Source: Agathobacter ruminis
GTDB lineage: Bacteria > Bacillota > Clostridia > Lachnospirales > Lachnospiraceae
Assembly: GCF_002735305.1 (NCBI RefSeq)
Contig: NZ_PDYG01000064.1
Coordinates: forward strand, 1-64,000
Direction of reading: 5' to 3'
Length of the DNA: 64,000 nucleotides
Positions 8,858 to 15,777 of the stretch are shown here, piece after piece. Made by a program: the position numbers and the translations under genes. Under the pieces are notes generated by a model that ran no database searches, was not told the DNA's origin, and saw only the letters and a program-made list of their open reading frames with translations. How positions within the stretch are numbered: the stretch's first letter is position 1; the number at the start of each line of letters is the position of its first letter.

Positions 8858-9997
8858 TTAGCAACTCCTATCTGAAAATGTTACGGTATTTCTGTGAACT
8901 ACAGCACCATAATATTTCTTTAATGCGTTATAAGTTTTTCTGCTGTAGTCTCTGACTGGGAACACCGGATGCTCAAACAAGTAATCCGATATCTCATCCT
9001 TCGGTACATCCTGCCTACCTCGAAAATGCTGTTGCAAATAAGCTGCAATATCTCGAAGTGTATAATGAGCATCATCTTCTTTATGCTCGTATCCGACTTC
9101 GCCGGTCTCAAAGTTCATAACCAGTTGTTCATAACCATCATCATTTCCATCATTGGTTTTCTTTCCGGATGACTGATCATCAAAGGTCTTCCATGCCGTA
9201 GACTTGAAAAGATCAAATCCTGTTGGATGACCGGTACAGTGAATCAGGTTATAAACCACGGAGTTATTACTGTTGAAGAACGGGAAGGCAGCAACATAAT
9301 AGCGGCCTTCTTTTCTTCCGCTAAAATCAAGAATAATCTGCTCAATCTTTTTCTCGAAAGCATTTCTATCGCTGCCGAATGAAATCAGTTCATCGATCGT
9401 AGTCTGATAGGTTTCCTCATACTTCTCGATAACTTCCGGCTTCTTTGCCATCTTAGCTGCCCTGATTGTATCGGACACCATGTGGTTGATGATGATCTCG
9501 CCCCAGTTTTTCAGGAACGGCATCATGGCATCCCATTCGATATGAGCATCATACGGATCGTAAACAAGCAAAAAATGCATGTCACTGAACATGGATGAGA
9601 ATTGGCTACCTATTTTTCTTAGCAGCACATTTGCATCCATAGACTCCGTATAAATTGTAAAATTGCTTGTCTGCCTTGGAATTCTTGTCTTAAGCAGGTC
9701 TATTTTTCTGGAATCAAGGTCATTGAAATATACATATGCCTGCTTGTCTGTATATCTGGTCATAGCTTCAGCAATGATCTCAGAAACAAGAAGCGGCGTC
9801 CCCTTTATTTCATTACCTTGATCATCATAGTACACGCCACTATTTGACATGCAATCTATGTAGACAATGCCCCTGCACTTTTTGTTCAGCATAAGAATGT
9901 TGATCCAGGCCTTTACATACTCTGAAATCAACTCAAACTTCTTGATACTGTGCGGCGGAGCAACGCTAATAACATCATTCTTCTTTGAGCTCGCCAT
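8858..9997 (-). CDS. tcmP: Three-Cys-motif partner protein TcmP
   Basis: 379 residues. The N-terminal pattern HSIKKFELISEYVKAWINIL followed by YIDCMSNSGVY and GTPLLVSEII is what I recall of the TcmP family, which is typically encoded beside a three-cysteine protein, exactly as here. The middle part (YFNDLDSRKIDLL, FLLVYDPYDAHIEW) looks like a Rossmann or methyltransferase-like fold, with DPYD in a DPPY-like position. I start at ATG 9997 because AAGAAGG sits 8 bases upstream; a GTG at 10006 is too close to that site. It overlaps the xre gene by 23 bases. Biochemical role unknown. Confidence 0.75.
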   Translation of the reverse strand: MASSKKNDVISVAPPHSIKKFELISEYVKAWINILMLNKKCRGIVYIDCMSNSGVYYDDQGNEIKGTPLLVSEIIAEAMTRYTDKQAYVYFNDLDSRKIDLLKTRIPRQTSNFTIYTESMDANVLLRKIGSQFSSMFSDMHFLLVYDPYDAHIEWDAMMPFLKNWGEIIINHMVSDTIRAAKMAKKPEVIEKYEETYQTTIDELISFGSDRNAFEKKIEQIILDFSGRKEGRYYVAAFPFFNSNNSVVYNLIHCTGHPTGFDLFKSTAWKTFDDQSSGKKTNDGNDDGYEQLVMNFETGEVGYEHKEDDAHYTLRDIAAYLQQHFRGRQDVPKDEISDYLFEHPVFPVRDYSRKTYNALKKYYGAVVHRNTVTFSDRSC

Positions 9998-10211
9998 TCG
10001 TATCACCTTCTTCCGGAATCAGATCCATAATGTCGCCGATATTGCATTCAAGCACTTTACACACTTTCATCAGAACTTCCATACTCACATTTTCGCCCTT
10101 GGACAGTTTTGTGACAGAAGTCCAGCTGATTCCGGCCTTTGCCTGAAGGTCTTTCTTCTTCATATCTTTGTCGATAAGTAGCTTCCAAAGCTTCTTGTAA
10201 CTAACTTCCAT
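9975..10211 (-). CDS. XRE-family (Cro/CI-type) transcriptional regulator
   Basis: 78 residues from ATG 10211 (GAGAGGA upstream). The helix-turn-helix runs KKDLQAKAGISWTSVTKLSKGE, and the protein has the short single-domain build of YozG-like regulators. It is the first gene of the defence operon and probably controls it. It is divergent from the ImmA-like metallopeptidase gene, an arrangement like the repressor and anti-repressor protease pairs of integrative elements. It could bind the ~230-base intergenic region between them. Confidence 0.85.
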   Translation of the reverse strand: MEVSYKKLWKLLIDKDMKKKDLQAKAGISWTSVTKLSKGENVSMEVLMKVCKVLECNIGDIMDLIPEEGDTNGELKEE

Positions 10212-10441
10212 AGTGCAGTCCTCTCGGTTCATTCCCAAAACATATATGTCATCAGGTAACTACGCATACCAATACAGTCTCCATTATACCACTCGTCTCG
10301 AAAATCTACAAGCAAAAATCTCCACATACGCACGAATTGACACCGCTTTTAATTGAAAATTCTCCAAATAAGTGCTATAATTCTATCTGTATCATTTCGC
10401 CCGCAACCAGCGGGCACTTCTACGAAAAGAGGTGTCTTAGA

Positions 10442-12322
10442 ATGAGCAAAGCTCAGAATGAGATTGAAGAATTTATATACAAGATTTGTTACCGCCCTAT
10501 CTGGGAATCAGTGAATAATTATATTGCAGCACACCCGACTACGCTGAACCTCAGCATGTCCCGCATTAAGTATCCTGATACCGCCATGCTTTTGGACATG
10601 CTGCTCGAATATGCCACACATATCCGTATTGATGAAGACTCTCTCTTCTTCGATGCGATTCTTAGCTGTACTATCGAATTACAGCAATTTGATGAATACC
10701 GTGGTGACATGTCTGGAGAAACATCACAATGGCTGATTGCGTCATGCGAAGCCGTTATCACCGATAAACTTGAATCCTTAACAGTTTCGTCTGTAAAGCC
10801 TTGGAGCAAAGACACAAAGCCGTCTTCTGCCGGTGTTGCAGCATCAAAGAGTATTGTACCTATCATCTACCGTAAGGATCTCGACAGAGAAGCCACAGCC
10901 TTTCTGGAGAAGTATTATCCAGAAGCACTTGAAGAACCGCTCCGCGTCCCGATTGAAGATATCGCCAAAGAGAAACTCGGTCTCAAAGTCATCCAGGGAT
11001 ATCGCATCACTGATGACTTCACCATCTTCGGTCAGATCTGCTTCTCTCCCGGAACAGTCAAGATCTACGATCTTTTCAAGACCTCTGAGAAAGAACAGGA
11101 AGTTCCCAGAGGAACTATTCTGATTGATGCTTATACCTACTGGCAGCGGAACAGCGGCTGTGTGAACAACACTATCGCTCATGAGGTTTATCACTGGCAC
11201 CGGCACCGTCTCTATGCTGCCATCAAACATATCCTGCGTGATGAGAAGTTCATCGCTTGCCGTTGTCCGGCTGAGATGAGTTATCCGGATGAAAAAGAAG
11301 AATGGACTGATGAGCAGCGCATGGAGTGGCAGGCAAATAATCTGGCCCCAAGGATCCTGATGCCGATACAGACCTTTAAGATCAAAGTAGATGAACTCTA
11401 TAAGCAATATGATTATGAGAATACTCCGTTGAAGCTCGCCGTGCTTACCTGCATTGCCGATGATCTTGCTTCATTCTACGGCGTATCAAGGCAGTCTGCC
11501 TTAATACGTATGACAGAGACCGGGTACCCGGAAGCAAAATCGGTTCTGCAAGCTATCAATGAGAAAGACTGGCACTCCTATGTCAGCCGCGAAGATGTCT
11601 TCTATGAGTACAGCACCAATGAAGACTTCCGCAAACTCATTGACACCGGTAAGTTCAGATACGTTGAAGGATATGTGGTCATCAACGATGACAAATATAT
11701 CTCCACAAACGATGATGGAAAAGCAACACTTTCCGAATATGCCTGGGATCATCTTGATGAATGCACCCTGTCTTTCAGTTGGCAGCGCATACGCCGCTCC
11801 AAAGCCAAAGAAATACTGCCGCAGATCATCTTCCACCGTGACAACGACGAACAAGAGATTTCTCATTACGATGATGATCAGAGTGCTTCTGTTGTCGCAC
11901 TCTCTGAGGATTTAAGAAAAAAGAGGAAGAGCTTTGAACAAGGCGAACAGATCCATCAAATATCAACTATTGGTAAAACATGCTGGCAGTATATTTACGA
12001 AATCATCCAGCTTAAAGGCATAAGTAAGCCCCACTTCTGTAACCTTACAGGTCTTGGTGAAGAAGTATATCGCAAGGCTGAAAAGAACTTAGGAACCGAC
12101 CCTTCCCTGAGAACAATTGTCGCTATAGCATGTGGTCTCAGCCTTGATATAGAAACCACTGAAAAAATGCTTCACCTTGCCGGTCACGCCTTCAAGGAAA
12201 GCAACGAACATAGAGCCTTAAAGTTCTGTATCAACAATTACCCTGGCGACATGCTGGAAGATCGAAACGATTTCTTACAGTCTTATGGATATGAGACCCT
12301 GGGTACAAAAGAGCGATATTAA
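10442..12322 (+). CDS. ImmA/IrrE-type metallopeptidase with C-terminal helix-turn-helix
   Basis: 626 residues from ATG 10442, where AAAAGAGGTG gives a ribosome site; an upstream in-frame ATG (10337) has none. Zinc-peptidase motif HEVYH is at 247-251, followed by an acidic helix (EWQANNLAPRILMP), as in the ImmA/IrrE family that cleaves XRE-type repressors. Residues about 535-605 (ISKPHFCNLTGLGEEVY ... LSLDIETTEKML) look like an XRE-like DNA-binding fold, unusual for small ImmA proteins. The N-terminal ~130 residues are unassigned. Divergent to the XRE gene, it may inactivate that regulator in response to DNA damage or a signal, or act as a stand-alone regulator. A terminator follows immediately. 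Confidence 0.75.
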   Translation: MSKAQNEIEEFIYKICYRPIWESVNNYIAAHPTTLNLSMSRIKYPDTAMLLDMLLEYATHIRIDEDSLFFDAILSCTIELQQFDEYRGDMSGETSQWLIASCEAVITDKLESLTVSSVKPWSKDTKPSSAGVAASKSIVPIIYRKDLDREATAFLEKYYPEALEEPLRVPIEDIAKEKLGLKVIQGYRITDDFTIFGQICFSPGTVKIYDLFKTSEKEQEVPRGTILIDAYTYWQRNSGCVNNTIAHEVYHWHRHRLYAAIKHILRDEKFIACRCPAEMSYPDEKEEWTDEQRMEWQANNLAPRILMPIQTFKIKVDELYKQYDYENTPLKLAVLTCIADDLASFYGVSRQSALIRMTETGYPEAKSVLQAINEKDWHSYVSREDVFYEYSTNEDFRKLIDTGKFRYVEGYVVINDDKYISTNDDGKATLSEYAWDHLDECTLSFSWQRIRRSKAKEILPQIIFHRDNDEQEISHYDDDQSASVVALSEDLRKKRKSFEQGEQIHQISTIGKTCWQYIYEIIQLKGISKPHFCNLTGLGEEVYRKAEKNLGTDPSLRTIVAIACGLSLDIETTEKMLHLAGHAFKESNEHRALKFCINNYPGDMLEDRNDFLQSYGYETLGTKERY

Positions 12323-12331
12323 CTTCAATTT

Positions 12332-12365
12332 GCCGTGTTTCCCCTTCGGAAGCACGGCTTTTTTT
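12332..12365 (+). terminator. Rho-independent terminator after the ImmA-like gene
   Basis: GCCGTG pairs with CACGGC around a 15-base loop and is followed by seven T residues, 10 bases after the stop codon. Confidence 0.85.
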
Positions 12366-12381
12366 ATTTCTGAAAATTTTT

Positions 12382-12398
12382 CCGACTCGATGAGTCGG
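12382..12398. repeat. Palindrome CCGACTC-GAT-GAGTCGG, with a second partial copy at 12492
   Basis: A 7-bp perfect stem with a 3-base loop. A closely related sequence, CCGACTCGGTGAG, recurs at 12492-12504. The two copies bracket a terminator, so they may be operator sites, recombination half-sites or remnants of an insertion. Confidence 0.45.
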
Positions 12399-12456
12399 GA
12401 ATATCATCATAAATCCCTGTCATACTATCATAAATGAATATGTGAACTGGTTGAAA

Positions 12457-12479
12457 CCCGCAGAAATGCGGGCTTTTTT
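12457..12479 (+). terminator. Rho-independent terminator
   Basis: CCCGC-AGAAAT-GCGGG followed by C and six T. There is no gene directly upstream except the ImmA-like gene with its own terminator, so this may end a small RNA transcribed from the 12,370-12,460 stretch. Confidence 0.75.
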
Positions 12480-12534
12480 GTTGGGTTTAATCCGACTCGG
12501 TGAGTTTTTCCAAATAAAAAGAAAGCGATTATGA

Positions 12535-12622
12535 TGGGCTTAGCTTCAGTGAGATTGCTTCTTTAGCGCTGAAGATGGTTCTACCGTCTCACCGAAGCCG
12601 CCATGTAAATCACGTCAGCCCA
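12535..12622 (+). ncRNA. Candidate structured leader RNA
   Basis: TGGGCT (12535-12540) can pair with AGCCCA (12617-12622). Inside it, GCTTCAGTGAGA (12543-12554) pairs at 11 of 12 positions with TCTCACCGAAGC (12587-12598). Within that stem CTTC/GAAG and GGT/ACC make two small hairpins, giving a branched fold. No coding frame fills the region. It precedes the unknown 192-residue protein and could be its 5' leader or a separate RNA. I do not recognise a known riboswitch. Confidence 0.45.
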
Positions 12623-12647
12623 TGTAGAACAGGCTGGCCAAGCAAAC

Positions 12648-12734
12648 TAGGAGGAATCCGAAATGACTGGCCACCTGATAGGGACAATTTCATATCGCCA
12701 TAATGCGGATTCCTCCGCGCAAATCTACGGAGGA
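12648..12734 (+). promoter_or_regulatory. Putative translational switch with two sequestered ribosome sites
   Basis: GGAGGAATCCG (12650-12660), the ribosome site of a small ORF, is exactly complementary to CGGATTCCTCC (12706-12716). The same region, TCCTCCG (12711-12717), is also exactly complementary to CGGAGGA (12728-12734), the ribosome site of the next gene. The two stems exclude each other. A ribosome moving through the small ORF would disturb both. Confidence 0.6.
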
Positions 12735-12833
12735 AAAGCGTTATGGTTGATAACGAAATCACCAAGTACAGCGATAAGCGCTCGTACAACAACCTTCCCG
12801 TACCGGAAGGATTCTACCTCGCTCCGTTCCTAG
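12663..12833 (+). CDS. Small upstream ORF (56 aa), possible leader peptide
   Basis: The frame starts MTGHLIGTISYRHNADSSAQ, has AGGAGG 8 bases before ATG, and overlaps the first 91 bases of the following gene in another frame. I do not recognise it. Its value may be regulatory: translating it would open the hairpin that hides the ribosome site of the downstream gene. The part inside the downstream gene looks like shadow sequence (Ser/Thr/Arg-rich), which favours a leader role over a functional protein. Confidence 0.4.
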   Translation: MTGHLIGTISYRHNADSSAQIYGGKALWLITKSPSTAISARTTTFPYRKDSTSLRS

Positions 12834-13321
12834 TTCACAACTGGGGCGAAGTAAAAGCGATGAACTATCATCGTGAGAACCTTGAAACCTGGCACTTCAG
12901 CGGCATCGCCGTTTTAGTCGCCTTCACACCGGTCACTGCTGAACAGTTTCCCGGCACCATGAAGCTCTTCTGGAGCGATGTTCGCACTTACATTGCAGAC
13001 CTGAAGAAGGACCCGAACATCCTCTCCTATGACAAGATGCTGGAAGATATGATGTCGGAAGACGGTAACGGCTATGATCCCGCCCAGACAGAATCTTTGG
13101 AGAACACGACTCTGCTCGGCCTTATCATTGACGATCTGATCCGTCAGGTCAGAGAGATGAATCCGCGCTATGGTCGTATCCTCGATCTTCTGAAGCAGGA
13201 ATACACCAAAGGCGAAATCCTTGATGTCATTCTTAAGGAATATGGTATCAAAAAGACGCAGGGATATTCTGAGATCAAAGCAGCTCAGAAGCTTGCGAAG
13301 GATCTCTACTACGCCGACTAA
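12743..13321 (+). CDS. Unknown island protein (192 aa), possible sigma-like C-terminal helix-turn-helix
   Basis: Begins MVDNEITKYSDKRSYNNLPV with ACGGAGGA before ATG. No enzyme motif is seen. The C-terminal 55 residues (NPRYGRILDLLKQEYTKGEI ... GYSEIKAAQKLAKDLYY) are helical, Lys-rich and shaped like a sigma-factor region 4 or other DNA-binding helix-turn-helix. The ordinary codon use and good ribosome site support a real gene. It is preceded by an elaborate leader, so expression is probably controlled after transcription. I have seen similar proteins in Firmicutes mobile islands but know of no assigned function. Confidence 0.65.
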   Translation: MVDNEITKYSDKRSYNNLPVPEGFYLAPFLVHNWGEVKAMNYHRENLETWHFSGIAVLVAFTPVTAEQFPGTMKLFWSDVRTYIADLKKDPNILSYDKMLEDMMSEDGNGYDPAQTESLENTTLLGLIIDDLIRQVREMNPRYGRILDLLKQEYTKGEILDVILKEYGIKKTQGYSEIKAAQKLAKDLYYAD

Positions 13322-13341
13322 CACAGACCGGCACAGATGAA

Positions 13342-13383
13342 AGAAGCAGCGATACTGGAACTATCTCCGGTACCGCTGCTTTG
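13342..13383. terminator. Hairpin between convergent genes
   Basis: GAAGCAGCGATAC pairs with GTACCGCTGCTTT with one mismatch, between two convergent genes. No strong T-run follows, so terminator function is likely but not certain. Confidence 0.45.
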
Positions 13384-13405
13384 CTGTGTGCCTTTGTATT
13401 CGATT

Positions 13406-13684
13406 TTATTTCTTAGACGGTCTACCCTGCATCTGCCATCTATCGTGACTCTGTATGCTCCGGATAGCCTGCTTCAAACTATTCGCACGACCGTGCTGGT
13501 GATATGGATGTGATGCCTTATGCTTATGGAAAATGATACATGTCCCCGGTGTCGGATACTCCGGATTATGAATAAACCAGAAGTGCCCTGTATTCCGGCT
13601 CATAATCGTCACATCAAAAGCATCTGTAAAGATGATGGAGAAATACTTCGGATCCAGAACGGATAGTTCATTCGCATCAAACAT
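13406..13684 (-). CDS. Unknown protein (92 aa) overlapping symE
   Basis: Starts MFDANELSVLDPKYFSIIFT at ATG 13684, inside the last codons of symE: the stop TGA of symE lies within ATGTTTGA, an 8-base overlap. AGAGGGGGAAGG gives a ribosome site. The middle is rich in His and aromatic residues (FHKHKASHPYHQHG), suggesting metal or nucleic-acid binding, and the tail is basic. It is probably co-translated with the SymE-like protein and may be its functional partner. No named family is recognised. Confidence 0.65.
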   Translation of the reverse strand: MFDANELSVLDPKYFSIIFTDAFDVTIMSRNTGHFWFIHNPEYPTPGTCIIFHKHKASHPYHQHGRANSLKQAIRSIQSHDRWQMQGRPSKK

Positions 13685-14015
13685 AGGCCTTCCCCCTCTC
13701 CTGATCCTTAGCATATTCTGCCTGCTGCTCTGCCACAAACTGTGCGTGGAGCTTTTTCTTTTCCTTCAGAAAACGTTCATGCAGCCTTCTGGTTTCTTTC
13801 TCCATAAACACTTTCTCAGCTTCCATCAGCTCCGCTCTTGCAGTGTCCAGGCTGATGATGAGCTTACCATTCTCGCACTTGACCAATACCGGATCTCCGA
13901 TATGGAAACCGGCAGTCTCCAGCCACTGTCCCATCAACCGGATCGACGGAACGGATTTGTAGTTGTATCCGCTCATTGCGCAAACCTTCAGTTCCCGTTC
14001 GTTCTTCTTTGCCAT
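13677..14015 (-). CDS. symE: SymE-like toxin of a type I addiction module
   Basis: 112 residues from ATG 14015 with AAGGAGG 7-8 bases upstream. Residues 8-55 (LKVCAMSGYNYKSVPSIRL, WLETAGFHIGDPVLVKCENG) carry the SpoVT/AbrB-like SymE core. A long charged helical tail follows (FMEKETRRLHERFLKEKKKL). In E. coli SymE is an SOS-induced toxin repressed by antisense RNA SymR. I cannot see a clear antisense promoter here. The tail is longer than in E. coli SymE. It lies at the island edge, with an overlapping small ORF downstream. Confidence 0.75.
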   Translation of the reverse strand: MAKKNERELKVCAMSGYNYKSVPSIRLMGQWLETAGFHIGDPVLVKCENGKLIISLDTARAELMEAEKVFMEKETRRLHERFLKEKKKLHAQFVAEQQAEYAKDQERGKAYV

Positions 14016-14048
14016 GTGTTTGTCCTCCTTTTTCAATCGTTTGGCTTG

Positions 14049-14095
14049 AAACAAAACAAGCTGCAGATTTCGGATCACTTCCGCATCTGCAGCTT
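14049..14095 (-). terminator. Terminator of the 23S rRNA methyltransferase gene
   Basis: An 11-bp perfect stem, AAGCTGCAGAT/ATCTGCAGCTT (14058-14095), is followed on the minus strand by GTTTTGTTT. It is the likely border between the resident gene and the island. Confidence 0.8.
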
Positions 14096-14132
14096 ATCTA
14101 TTCAAATTCCTATTCGATTGTGAGGCTGAACT

Positions 14133-15728
14133 TTAGGTGGTAGAATTCTTCCCTTCATTCTTGATGCGGTAGTAGTCTTCCATCTCCACATCAAGCGTAA
14201 TATAGGATTCTTTCTTAGGTCTTTGGGTGTTGCTCAAGAGGCACACAGTCTCCACATGCCCGGTATGTGCGAATTGATCAAATGCCTGCACTTTTTTTAA
14301 TTCATATCCGTTTGCACACAGATATTTCAAATCGCGTGCAAGCGTAGCTGAATCACAGCTGACATACACAATGCGGGGCGGTGCCATCGCCACCATGGTC
14401 TGAAGACATTTCTCGTCGCAGCCCTTGCGAGGCGGATCGACCACGATAACATCCGGGCGAAGCATTTCAGAATCTTTTCCGGCTTTGCCTTTTCCCTTTG
14501 CAGCATAAAAATCCGGAAGGACTTCCTCTGCTTTTCCGACAAAAAACTGTGTATTTGTGATGCCGTTGATATGCGCATTCATTTTTGCATCTTCAATGGC
14601 CTGCGGTACGATTTCGACACCGTAAACCAGTTTGGCTTTTTGCGACAAAAACAGGGAAATCGTACCGATTCCGCAGTACAAATCCCAGACACTTTCCTGA
14701 CCGGTCAGTTCTGCAAATGCAAGTGCCGTACTGTACAATTTCTCTGTTTGAACAGGGTTCACCTGATAGAACGACTGCGGTGAGATCCGATAGGCAATTG
14801 CATTGTCGGCATCCTGATAATCCTCACAGTAGAAGGTCTGTCCGGCATACTGCTCGTCGGTTGGAATCTGTTTTAAATGGATATAGTCGGTGATATACGG
14901 TTGTCCCCAGATACAGATGGTGGTATCGCCGAGAATCCTGTTGGTATTATCTCTGTTGATATTAAATGAAATCGAAGTCATACCTGTGATATCGGAGAGC
15001 ACTTCAATCAGCTCATCCTGATATGGCAGTTTGCCCGCATTAATCACCAGACAAACCATGATTTCTTTTGTGGTAAATCCATAGCGCAGCAGGATATGAC
15101 GGACAATTCCTTGACCCGTTGTCTCATCATACGGTTCGATTTTGCACATTCTCATCCAGTTTCTGATGCGAAAAAGGATTTCTTCATTGTCCTTCACTCC
15201 AAGCAGACAGTCCTCTACCGGGATAATTGCATGTGAACGTGCAGCATAAAAACCGGTTGCAATTTCTCCGTCACGACCATATCCAACCGGGAACTGAGCC
15301 TTGTTGCGATACCGGAACGAATCCTTCATTCCTACAATCGGAAGCATCAGCGACCGGATCAAAGCCTCGTCGAATCCTCCGATGCGCACCAGATGATTGA
15401 GCACCTTGCGGTTCTTATATTCCAATTGTTTTTCGTAGGAAAGCGCCTGAATCTGGCATCCACCGCACTGTCTGTGAATCGGACACTGTGGAGTCACACG
15501 GTCAGGTGATGGCACAAGAATTTCTTCCACGCGCGCATACCCGTAATTTTTCTTGAGTTTCAATGCACGCGCCCGAATCCGGTCACCGATCACGGCATCT
15601 TTTACAAAAAAAGTCATTCCATCGTAATGGCCGATGCCCTCACCGTCTGCTCCAATATCTGTTATTTCCAGTTCAAAAAAATCATTTTTCTTCATACGAA
15701 CATCCTTCATTCGAATCGTTTCATTCAT
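14133..15728 (-). CDS. rlmD: 23S rRNA (uracil-C5)-methyltransferase, RlmD/RlmCD (RumA) family
   Basis: 531 residues. An N-terminal TRAM domain (ELEITDIGADGEGIGHY) is followed by an iron-sulphur cluster motif CPIHRQCGGC with a later cysteine (PVEDCLLG). Next come the SAM fold (VWDLYCGIGTISLFL), the catalytic-base region DPPRKGC, and YVSCDSATLARDL with the nucleophilic cysteine. It makes m5U in 23S rRNA; Gram-positive enzymes of this type often modify two sites. Several in-frame ATGs near the start leave the exact start open (15728, or 15695 beginning MKKNDFF). The C-terminal tail beyond HVETV is typical of Lachnospiraceae homologues. The mobile island abuts its 3' end. Confidence 0.93.
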   Translation of the reverse strand: MNETIRMKDVRMKKNDFFELEITDIGADGEGIGHYDGMTFFVKDAVIGDRIRARALKLKKNYGYARVEEILVPSPDRVTPQCPIHRQCGGCQIQALSYEKQLEYKNRKVLNHLVRIGGFDEALIRSLMLPIVGMKDSFRYRNKAQFPVGYGRDGEIATGFYAARSHAIIPVEDCLLGVKDNEEILFRIRNWMRMCKIEPYDETTGQGIVRHILLRYGFTTKEIMVCLVINAGKLPYQDELIEVLSDITGMTSISFNINRDNTNRILGDTTICIWGQPYITDYIHLKQIPTDEQYAGQTFYCEDYQDADNAIAYRISPQSFYQVNPVQTEKLYSTALAFAELTGQESVWDLYCGIGTISLFLSQKAKLVYGVEIVPQAIEDAKMNAHINGITNTQFFVGKAEEVLPDFYAAKGKGKAGKDSEMLRPDVIVVDPPRKGCDEKCLQTMVAMAPPRIVYVSCDSATLARDLKYLCANGYELKKVQAFDQFAHTGHVETVCLLSNTQRPKKESYITLDVEMEDYYRIKNEGKNSTT

Positions 15729-15741
15729 CTCTCATCTATCG

Positions 15742-15768
15742 AAAAAAGAGCCGCAAGCGACTCTTTTT
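15742..15768 (-). terminator. Terminator between yhaM and the rRNA methyltransferase gene
   Basis: AAAGAGTCGCTTGCGGCTCTTTTTT on the minus strand: a GAG(T/C)CGC stem with a short loop and a T-run, right after the yhaM stop. Confidence 0.8.
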
Positions 15769-15777
15769 GATTGACAG

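Noticed and set aside
12555-12590. tRNA gene suggested by GGTTCTACC
   Set aside because: No acceptor stem, anticodon arm or CCA context; it is part of a branched leader fold instead.
14100-14135. Serine-recombinase attachment site at the end of the rumA-type gene
   Set aside because: Known elements use the HVETV-coding region, which here is intact and followed by a native C-terminal tail; no repeat of it is seen at the island's other end in this window.
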